A DNA stretch of 64,000 nt from Pseudomonas sp. MIACH. Lineage in GTDB: Bacteria; Pseudomonadota; Gammaproteobacteria; Pseudomonadales; Pseudomonadaceae. A program made the position numbers and the translations under genes. The notes under the pieces are model-generated. The model was not told the DNA's origin and made no database searches. It saw nothing but the letters and a program-made list of their open reading frames with translations. The stretch is from positions 41,497 through 105,496 of the forward strand of contig NZ_LHVO01000069.1 in assembly GCF_001269925.1 (NCBI RefSeq), read 5' to 3'. This document shows, piece by piece, positions 15,986 to 23,900 of the stretch. Position 1 is the first letter of the stretch, and every line of letters begins with the position of its first letter.

Positions 15986-17794
15986 ATGCCCCATGAAGGC
16001 AACCTGCTACAAGCAGCCGTGGTGTTCCTGCTCGCGGCCGTGCTGACCGTGCCCCTGGCCAAGCGCCTGCAATTGGGCGCGGTGTTGGGCTATCTGTTTG
16101 CCGGTGTGATCATCGGCCCGTCGGTGCTGGGCCTGATCGGCAACCCGCAAAGCGTCGCGCAGTTCTCCGAACTGGGCGTGGTGTTGCTGCTGTTTATCAT
16201 CGGCCTGGAACTGTCGCCCAAGCGTTTATGGGTGATGCGCAAGGCGGTATTTGGCGTCGGCCTGGCCCAGGTGCTGCTCACCGGCCTGGTCATGGGCGTG
16301 GTGGCGTTGTGGCTGTTTGGCCAATCGTGGAACAGCGCGATTGTGCTGGGCCTGGGCCTGGCGCTGTCGTCCACCGCATTCGGCCTGCAAAGCCTGGCCG
16401 AGCGCAAAGAGCTGAATCAGCCCCACGGCCGCTTGGCGTTTGCCATCCTGCTATTCCAGGACATCGCCGCGATCCCGCTGATTGCCATGGTGCCACTGCT
16501 GGCCGGTAGCGATCATCCGACCACCGAAGCCCAAGGCCTGAAACACGTCCTGCAGATCCTCGGCAGTATTGCCGTGGTGATCATCGGCGGGCGCTACCTG
16601 CTGCGGCCGGTGTTTCGCATCGTCGCCAAGACCGGCCTGCGCGAAGTGTCCACCGCCACCGCCTTGCTGGTGGTCATCGGCACCGCCTGGTTGATGGAAC
16701 TGGTGGGCGTGTCCATGGCCCTTGGCGCGTTCCTCGCCGGCCTGCTGCTGGCAGACTCGGAATACCGCCACGAACTGGAATCCCAGATCGAGCCGTTCAA
16801 GGGCCTGCTGCTCGGGCTGTTTTTTATCAGCGTGGGCATGGGCGCCAACCTCAGCCTGCTGATCAGTTCGCCGCTGGTGGTGATCGGCCTGACCCTGCTG
16901 TTGATTGGTTTGAAGCTGCCGCTGCTGTACGCCGTGGGCCGCATGGTGGGTGATCTCAACCGTGAAAGCGCTCTGCGCCTGGGCGTGGTGCTGGCCGCGG
17001 GCGGTGAGTTCGCCTTTGTGGTGTTCAAGATCGGCCGCGACCAGGGCCTGTTCGAGCCACACCTCTATGACGTGCTGGTGCTGACCATCACCCTGTCCAT
17101 GGCCGTCACACCGTTGTTGCTGCTGGTGTGCCCGAAGCTGTTCAAGCCCAAGGTCAAACCGGTGGAAGTACCCGAGGAATACCGCGCCATCGAAAGCGAT
17201 GCGCCGCGCGTGGTGATCGCCGGCATGGGCCGGATGGGCCAGATCGTCGCGCGGATCCTGCGCGCGCAGAACATCTCCTTCATCGCCCTCGACACCTCGG
17301 TGGAAACCATCGAACTGACCCGCAGTTTCGGCGGTATGCCAGTGTTCTACGGTGACCCACAACGTCCTGAGATCCTGCACGCAGCCAAGGTCGACCAGGC
17401 GGAGTTCTTCGTGATCGCCATGGACGACCCGGAGATCAATATCAAGACCGCCGAACGGGTGCGTAACCTCTACCCGCACATGAAGATCATCGCCCGTGCG
17501 CGTAACCGCCAGCACGTGCACCGCCTGGTGGACCTGGATGCTTCGCCGGTTCGCGAGACCTTCTACTCCAGCCTGGAAATGAGCCGCCGTACCCTGGTGG
17601 GCCTTGGGTTGAGCCAGGCCCAGGCCGATGCCCGCATCACCCGCTTCAAGAACCACGACCTGCAATTGCTCGCCGCCCAGCACGCGGTGTACGACGATGC
17701 GGCCAAGGTGATGCAGACCGCTCAGGAAGCGCGGACAGAGCTGGCGCGACTGTTTGAGATGGATCGGCTTGAGGAGGAGTCCGACAAGGTGTGA
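15986..17794 (+). CDS. KefB/KefC-type monovalent cation:proton antiporter
   Basis: The 602-residue protein has about 12 membrane spans (1-385) of the CPA2 family, including GYLFAGVIIGPSVLGL and the conserved ADSEYRHELESQIEPFKG loop before FFISVGMG. A cytoplasmic RCK/TrkA-N domain follows (about 404-525; GMGRMGQIVARIL is the nucleotide-binding glycine motif). A short tail ends the protein. Such proteins exchange K+ (or Na+) for H+ and are often ligand-gated. ATG 15986 is preceded by CTGGAG at good spacing, so the upstream in-frame TTG (15959) was not used. No ancillary KefF/KefG-type gene is adjacent. Confidence 0.87.
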   Translation: MPHEGNLLQAAVVFLLAAVLTVPLAKRLQLGAVLGYLFAGVIIGPSVLGLIGNPQSVAQFSELGVVLLLFIIGLELSPKRLWVMRKAVFGVGLAQVLLTGLVMGVVALWLFGQSWNSAIVLGLGLALSSTAFGLQSLAERKELNQPHGRLAFAILLFQDIAAIPLIAMVPLLAGSDHPTTEAQGLKHVLQILGSIAVVIIGGRYLLRPVFRIVAKTGLREVSTATALLVVIGTAWLMELVGVSMALGAFLAGLLLADSEYRHELESQIEPFKGLLLGLFFISVGMGANLSLLISSPLVVIGLTLLLIGLKLPLLYAVGRMVGDLNRESALRLGVVLAAGGEFAFVVFKIGRDQGLFEPHLYDVLVLTITLSMAVTPLLLLVCPKLFKPKVKPVEVPEEYRAIESDAPRVVIAGMGRMGQIVARILRAQNISFIALDTSVETIELTRSFGGMPVFYGDPQRPEILHAAKVDQAEFFVIAMDDPEINIKTAERVRNLYPHMKIIARARNRQHVHRLVDLDASPVRETFYSSLEMSRRTLVGLGLSQAQADARITRFKNHDLQLLAAQHAVYDDAAKVMQTAQEARTELARLFEMDRLEEESDKV

Positions 17795-17798
17795 GGCT

Positions 17799-17856
17799 AA
17801 GGATGAACGATATTGCGATTTTTCTGACAGAATACGCCGCAATTTCGTTCATCCTT
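17799..17856. repeat. 19-bp inverted repeat abutting a ribosome-binding site
   Basis: The arms at 17799-17817 and 17838-17856 match at 18 of 19 positions, around a 20-nt loop that includes a T run. The right arm ends immediately before GGAG, the ribosome-binding site of the next gene. It may be a terminator for the antiporter gene, a leader hairpin, or both. Confidence 0.65.
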
Positions 17857-17866
17857 GGAGCGCTTC

Positions 17867-18421
17867 ATGGTCAATTTCACCAAGACCGCAGTCCTGTTGG
17901 CCCTAGCGCTTACCGCCGGCAGCGTATTCGCCGCCGCCAAGCCGGCCATGCAAACCATCTCCACCTTGGGCGGTAAATTCAGCTTCAACCTACCCAAGGC
18001 CTACGCCGCCGACACCCTCCCGGCCGGCAAGGCCGAGGATGGCACCGCTGATACCCAAGGCACGATGTACGCCAACCAGACCACGAAAAGTGTGGTGATC
18101 GTCGCCGAAACCGTGCGTAAAGACGGTGTAACCATCAAGGACAACGACCCGCAATTCCTCGACGGCGCCGTGGCTGGTTTCGTCAAGGACCAGAGCTCCG
18201 CACTGCCCGATTTCAAAAAGCTGAGCGAAAAGAAACTGACCTTCAAGGGCCTCGGCCTGCGTCAGGTGGACAGCACCGCCACCCAGGGCGGTGGCAAGAC
18301 CTTGAACTCCACGTTCCTCGGCGGCTCCGGCAACCACTTGCTGGTAATCCAGGCGATCTCGCGGGCCGATGATGCGAAAGGGCATGCAGAGCTGGTGAAG
18401 CAGATTACCGGCGGCAAATAA
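17867..18421 (+). CDS. Small secreted protein of unknown function
   Basis: The 184-residue protein has a typical Sec signal peptide (TKTAVLLALALTAGSVFA, cleavage near AFA-AAK about residue 23). The mature domain is mixed alpha/beta: GKFSFNLPKAY, TKSVVIVAETV, LTFKGLGLRQVDS and NHLLVIQAIS are likely strands. ATG 17867 follows GGAG at 6 nt, preferred over the in-frame TTG at 17855, which lies inside the inverted repeat. No catalytic motif is seen. It looks like a conserved periplasmic protein of pseudomonads. Function is not assigned. Confidence 0.75.
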   Translation: MVNFTKTAVLLALALTAGSVFAAAKPAMQTISTLGGKFSFNLPKAYAADTLPAGKAEDGTADTQGTMYANQTTKSVVIVAETVRKDGVTIKDNDPQFLDGAVAGFVKDQSSALPDFKKLSEKKLTFKGLGLRQVDSTATQGGGKTLNSTFLGGSGNHLLVIQAISRADDAKGHAELVKQITGGK

Positions 18422-18447
18422 CAAAGAGTCCTGACAACCCCCATCAA

Positions 18448-18641
18448 ATGTGGGAGGGGACTTGCCCTAATGCCAGTCAGTTAAGCGTACATCGCCTCCT
18501 GTAGGAGCGAGCTTGCTCGCGAAAAACGTCAACGATAACGCGTGCTTCCTGAATGAACGCGGCGCCTGTGAGTTTTTCGCGAGCAAGCTCGCTCCTACAA
18601 AAAGCCTTAACTGACTGGCATTAGCGCAAGCCCCCTCCCAC
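18448..18641. repeat. Nested REP composite (REPIN-like)
   Basis: Two inverted repeats are nested. The outer arms (18450-18485 and 18606-18641) match at 34 of 36 positions and start with GTGGGAGGGG. The inner arms (18500-18527 and 18572-18599) are a perfect 28-bp match starting TGTAGGAGCGAGC. The REP-like cores are those of P. fluorescens-group genomes. The element fills the space between two convergent genes and could fold into a long double hairpin. Confidence 0.85.
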
Positions 18642-18656
18642 CTTCATTCAGCGCGC

Positions 18657-19376
18657 TCACTTCAAATTCGTTTCCAGCCACGCTTTCAAGTCCTGCACTT
18701 CCGCCTCACTGACGGTGTGGTTCATCCCCGGATAGCCATGAAACTCCGGCTTCAATCCAAGTCCCACCAACACCTCATTCGCCCGCGTCGCCGACGCATA
18801 CGGCAGTGCCTGGTCCAGGGTCCCGTGGCCGATAAAGATCGCCAGTTTGTTCAAGCGTTCATCCGGCTTGAGCTCAGCCTTGAGCACCGGCAGCACGCTG
18901 CCACTCAACGCTGCAATCCCGCGCACCAACTGCGGGTCACGTAAAGCCACTTCATACGACATGATCGCGCCCTGGCTGAACCCCACCAGAAACACCCGGT
19001 CAGGCTGGGTGTGATACTTGGCGGTGGCTTTGCCGACAAAGTCCTTGATCAGCTTGGCGCTGCTCTGCAAATCGGCGGTTACACCATCGTAATCGCCGTC
19101 ACCCGGGGTCTTGGTAAACCAGCGAAAGCCACTCGGCTGCACCGGTGTCGGCGCGCGGGCCGACAAGTAGGTCCACGTGGACGGCAGCGCGTCCTTGATG
19201 CCGAACAGGTCTTCCTCATTACTGCCAAACCCGTGCAGGAAAATCACCAGCGGCTCGTTGCGCGCGTCGCTCTGGGTCTGCTCCAGGTAGGCCAGCGGCA
19301 AGTCCGTGTGCAAGGTGGCATCGGCCTGGGCGGTGCCGGCCGCCAGGGTCAGCGCTAGGGCAAACAGTTTGAGCAT
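18657..19376 (-). CDS. Periplasmic phospholipase/carboxylesterase-family hydrolase
   Basis: The 239-residue alpha/beta hydrolase has a signal peptide (MLKLFALALTLAAGTAQA). Its motifs are VIFLHGFGSNEEDL (oxyanion region), the nucleophile elbow GFSQGAIMS (about 143-151), an Asp in GHGTLDQALP and the catalytic His in GMNHTVSEAE. This order matches the carboxylesterase/phospholipase (YpfH/Abhydrolase_2) family, acting on short acyl esters. Unlike the common cytoplasmic members it is exported. It is followed by nothing on its strand but precedes a REP element; cobF lies 11 bp upstream and may be cotranscribed. The natural substrate is unknown. Confidence 0.85.
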   Translation of the reverse strand: MLKLFALALTLAAGTAQADATLHTDLPLAYLEQTQSDARNEPLVIFLHGFGSNEEDLFGIKDALPSTWTYLSARAPTPVQPSGFRWFTKTPGDGDYDGVTADLQSSAKLIKDFVGKATAKYHTQPDRVFLVGFSQGAIMSYEVALRDPQLVRGIAALSGSVLPVLKAELKPDERLNKLAIFIGHGTLDQALPYASATRANEVLVGLGLKPEFHGYPGMNHTVSEAEVQDLKAWLETNLK

Positions 19377-19387
19377 GGGAAGTGACC

Positions 19388-20143
19388 TCAGGGTTTGCGC
19401 AATAAATAGGTATCCATGATCCAGCCATTTTCCAGGCGCGCGGCCTTGCGCACCCGTTCGATCTGTTCAGCCACCTCAGCGACCTTGCCGCTGATCAGGA
19501 TTTCATCCGGCGTGCCCAAGTAGGCCCCCCAGTAAATATCCAGGTCCTGATCAGCCACGGTGCGGTAGGAATCTTCAGCGTCCAGCATCACCACCAGGGT
19601 ATCGGCATCACTCGCCTGCCCCGCCGCCAGGCGACGCCCGGTGGTGATCTCGATGGACTTGCCGATGCGGTTCAATGCCACCTTATGCTGGGCCGCCAGG
19701 GCTTGCACGCTGGTGATGCCGGGAATCACTTCAAACTCAAAAGTGCAGCGGCCACTGGCGAGGATCGCCTGCAGGATGCGGATGGTGCTGTCGTACAGCG
19801 CAGGGTCACCCCAGGCCAGGAAAGCGCCCACTTCACCGTCGGCCATTTCCTCGTTGATCATGCGCTCGAAGGTGGCCTGCTTGTCGCGGTTGAGGTCCCG
19901 CACGGCGGTGGTGTAGTCGACATCGCCGCGCACCCGCTCGGGGCAATCGGCCTCGACAAAGCGGTAGCCCGGCTCGGTGATATAGGTCTCGCAGATCTCA
20001 CGCCGCAGGTCGATCAGCTTGTCCTTGCTCTGGCCCTTGTCCATCAGGAAAAACACGTCGGTGCGGTTCAGCGCCTTCACGGCCTGCATCGTGATGTAGT
20101 CAGGGTTGCCGGCGCCAATGCCGATGATCAGGATGCGTTTCAT
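19388..20143 (-). CDS. cobF: Precorrin-6A synthase (deacetylating)
   Basis: The 251-residue SAM-dependent tetrapyrrole methylase has an N-terminal ILIIGIGAGNPDYITMQAVKA loop (outline: GIGxGNPxYxT), AFLAWGDPALYDST, and FEVIPGITSVQALAA. These are the family's SAM-binding motifs. The whole protein reads as CobF, which methylates C1 and removes the acetyl group in aerobic cobalamin synthesis, rather than CobI/J/L/M. Length is normal. No cobalamin riboswitch was recognised upstream, and no other cob gene lies next to it, so cobF is a detached member of the pathway, a common arrangement in pseudomonads. Confidence 0.88.
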   Translation of the reverse strand: MKRILIIGIGAGNPDYITMQAVKALNRTDVFFLMDKGQSKDKLIDLRREICETYITEPGYRFVEADCPERVRGDVDYTTAVRDLNRDKQATFERMINEEMADGEVGAFLAWGDPALYDSTIRILQAILASGRCTFEFEVIPGITSVQALAAQHKVALNRIGKSIEITTGRRLAAGQASDADTLVVMLDAEDSYRTVADQDLDIYWGAYLGTPDEILISGKVAEVAEQIERVRKAARLENGWIMDTYLLRKP

Positions 20144-20188
20144 GGGTTGCTCTCAGTGCGGGGCGTGGATTTTGCCATGTTCACGCAC

Positions 20189-20743
20189 TCAGGCGTGAGT
20201 TTCCAGGCGCAGGCGCCACACCGTATTAAAGCGCAGCTCGGTAGCGGACAACGGCTCGATGTCGATTCGATAGAACATCGACACCGGGAACTGCATCACG
20301 TAGAGCATCGCGGCGCGGATCACAAACGGGTGGGTGATGGCCACGATGTGCCCAGGTTGGGTCTCAAGGGTTTTCATCCACACGGCGACCCGTGCGCAAA
20401 TCTGATCAACCGACTCGCCACCATGGGGCGCACTGGCGCTGTGGGTCATCCAGGCCATCAACGCATCGCCGTCCAACTGGCTGATGGCCTGGCCCTTCCA
20501 ATCGCCAAAGTTGCCATCGCGCAGGGCGTCCTCAATCAACGCGTCACTGCCGAACAACCCCGCCGTCTGCCGGGCACGTGCCTCGGGCGCGCACACCAGA
20601 CGCTGGATTTTCGTATAGCGCTCGGCCAGGGACAGCGCTGCGGCTTGCCAATCCATCGCCACGGACTCGTTATCGGGAAAGCGCGCGAACTTTTGAGCAG
20701 CCGTCGCGGCATGGCAAATGAGGGTCAAACGGGTGGCCTGCAT
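20189..20743 (-). CDS. Histidine-phosphatase-superfamily protein with altered RHG motif
   Basis: The 184-residue protein has the phosphoglycerate-mutase-like order of motifs. The N-terminal catalytic motif reads LICHAAT instead of the usual LxRHGxT: His is kept, Arg is Cys and Gly is Ala. CAPEARARQTA, NFGDWKG, HGGES and the second catalytic His in VAITHPFVIRA follow. ATG 20743 was chosen; a GTG lies one codon upstream. It sits 45 bp upstream of cobF on the same strand, so a role like CobC/CbiP-type dephosphorylation in cobalamin assembly is tempting but unproven. The changed Arg, normally a phosphate ligand, raises doubt about ordinary phosphatase activity. Confidence 0.75.
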   Translation of the reverse strand: MQATRLTLICHAATAAQKFARFPDNESVAMDWQAAALSLAERYTKIQRLVCAPEARARQTAGLFGSDALIEDALRDGNFGDWKGQAISQLDGDALMAWMTHSASAPHGGESVDQICARVAVWMKTLETQPGHIVAITHPFVIRAAMLYVMQFPVSMFYRIDIEPLSATELRFNTVWRLRLETHA

Positions 20744-20901
20744 CACTGCTCACTCTGCATCGGGAAAGCGCTCTGTATACACCTGATACACACCTGCGGA
20801 ACCGTCGAGTTTAAACATACCACTCCCTACAAGCCACACGGCCCACGCATCAAAGCGCGATCACGGTGTCGCCTTTTCCCTGACTCTTACGAGAATACAT
20901 T

Positions 20902-23900
20902 ATGAAAATCTCGCCCCAGATACTTGCCGTACAACCGCAGAAGGCCGGTCAAGAAAATGAAGTGTCAGAACATCCGAGAGCCAAACGCTCACTGATTCAA
21001 ACCGTCACACAGTGGCCTGTGAACCCATCCCAGCCCTCCCCTACGAATGCCCGTTTTCAACGCATCCAGGAACACAGCAAACAATTGGTGGCGAAAAGCG
21101 ACACGCAGATGGCAAGCCAGTATTGCGCTGCCTTGATGGCGCTGGAAAGTCAGAAATCCTCAGTGATAAAAAACCCTGACCAGCCCCCCACGGTCACAGA
21201 CATTCCAGCGTTCTCCACCTTCGGCCAGGCTTGGGCACTCTTCACACTGGCGCTCAAACAAGATCCGTTTGCACGTTATGCCAGAGACAACAACATCGAT
21301 ATTTCCAGCCTGAGGTGGTTCCCCCACGCGGATGCGATGGAATGCAGCATCAATGGCAAGACCCAACTCTTCTCGCGCAATACGCCGGGCTGGAAAGAAG
21401 CCAGCGCCGCTGTCGCCGCCGCCGCAAAAGAGGTGGCGGCCGGTCGAGTGGAATCGTTCCCCTACACCGGCGAACGCAGCGCTCCCATTGACGTGGTGGG
21501 TAACTTCTATAGCGAAGAGCCCGTGAACCATCAAAGCGGACTGCTCAGTTCAATCCGCGACTTACAGAAGCATGGTCAATTCGCGTCCCTGAGGCCCTTC
21601 AACGGTCCACTTACGCCGCAAGTCACCCGCGTCAGGGCGGCACAAGCCGAAGTAGAGAACGCCATCGCCACGGCCACCTATAGCCACACCCTTGGTGTAG
21701 CAGACGCCAACCGCACGCCGACCCCTTCGGAACGTGTCGAGGAAGCCGACCGGGAAGTTGCTCGCCAAGTCAGCCGCTGGGTGACCTACAAAGCCACATA
21801 CCCCGGCACCAGTGCCAATGGGAGCACCACCGGTATTCCTGAAGACTCTTCCTATGCGCAGGCCGTGCAAGTCTACAACGAGGCCCTCTCCAGCGACGCG
21901 TTTAAAAGATTCATGCAGGCACACAATATAGATCCCAGCACTGTACAGATCCATGTGAATGGGACGCTGTTGGGCTTGGGGTCGGACTCAGACGGCAGCC
22001 TCAAATGGCTCACATTCCCCGCTGAACATACACAGTGGGCTGCCCTTCGACCTGACATTGTGAAAGCGGCCAGCGCGATAGCAGGTAGAGATCCGATGAG
22101 CTTGCCGAACTACAACTACGTTGAGGACAGGTACCCCATGACGGGCATCCTGGATTTTTACGGCGTGCGCGAGCATTACGGCTCTGCGCAGTGGCTCGAA
22201 CAAAACACTGGACTGATTCGCGACGGTTTCCCCGCCCTGCTCAAAAACAATCCTCCCAACGACATCCCCTCCCTTGCGGTGCGCGAACGCCAACAGGCCG
22301 CCAAACAGCGCCTGGCGCACATCGAAGGGCTGCCATCCCCAAGCGTCCCGACGCCCACGCCGCCGTTCAGGCGCACCCTGATCGATAAGGCTATTAACAC
22401 GCCAGCCGCATCGTCTGCGCCGTCCTCCGGCGGGCCGGTGAACATCATCGGCCAGCGCCTGTTTGAAGGGGAGCCGAACATGCAGACAGTGGTAGCCGGA
22501 TTGCTCAAAGACGCCATCAGTAAGACATCCCCCTCGCTGAATGTGGATGTCCAGCAGTTGGCCTTCGCCGTCCCCGACCCGGCAAATCCCGGTCAATTCC
22601 TGGAAACACCGCTGATGGAGTTGGCCATTAACCACGTAGAGGGCGCTGATGCTCCGGTGTTCAGCAGTGACGGCAAGTTTGTCGACACCCGCGCGGACGT
22701 ACAGGCACGTACCGGCGCCCCTGCGGGCACCGCGCTCGACATCGATAAAGCAGCTGTCCAACAGGCTATCAGCCAGTTGCCAGGTAAACTGAACGAAGCA
22801 CTTCAGACAGCCAGGCTCGATTATTGGGGCAGGCCACCGTTCAATGACCCCATTCCTGGTTCAGGCACCGACACGTCAGTGAGTGTCACGCCCATTTTCG
22901 CCGGAGACCGCCGGTTGATGCTCAGTGACCTGGTACGTAACAACCTGCGCCTGGCCAGCATCAAGCAACCGGGGCTGGATGACGAGCAACGCGAAACCCT
23001 GGACATGCTCGTGAGGTATCCCCAGGGCTCGACACGCCCCAAACTGGCGGATGATTCTGAAGTAGCCGTGCACATGCTGGCCAGCACCGAGAATAACCAT
23101 TCAGACACCCCGGAGTTTCAAACCCCCAACCTGGTTATCGAACGCAAGGTCGCAGGGCGCACGATCGTATTGGTCTGCGAACCGAGCGGCAAGGTAACCC
23201 CTTATTCCTCCCTGGCTGCCGTTAAAGATAGATGGGACCAACACCTCGAACAGGCAAGACCACACGAAACATTCAGCACCCACTTGACCAAGGTAGACGT
23301 CGATGCGTTCTATATCCAGGCGAACATCATTATCAAGGGGCATGGAGCAAAAGCAGTGGCCACCGAGCCAACACTGCTCGACACGCAGCGACCGGATCGC
23401 TCTCAGCACAAGGTGTCCGATTGGATAAAAAATACCTCCGATGCCAACCGCTTCATCTTGCACGACCTAGTCCTGGAACTGGCGGGTTATATGTACCGCC
23501 ACAAAGAGCAAACCTATAACAGCGGTATCCCGGACATCCGTACTTTTATCCAGAGCCAATTAAACGCGCTCTCACCGCCTCCCGTCCCCTATGACATCAA
23601 TGATGTGGAAGTGGTATTCCACACGCCGTATGCCGTGCCGGTCAGCGGGTTCGGAGCCATCCAAACCACCAGGATGTCCCTCAGCGACGCCTTCATTCAA
23701 AACCTTGCAGGACTACCGGGCGGTCGCATAGAGGTTCGTCACAAACCGACCGGGGCATTGATACCCGCCTTGGGGCAAGAGGGTGCTCTCAAAGAACTGA
23801 TTCAAAAAATAGATGCCGGCAAAAACTATCCCGAGCTGCTTAAACGCGAGTTGCTCAACGACCCCGCCAAAAAGACAGAACGTCAATTACGCTTTGCGCA

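Noticed and set aside
16451..17842. 463-codon minus-strand open frame opposite the antiporter
   Set aside because: Antisense shadow rich in His and Gln; the plus-strand antiporter is unmistakable.
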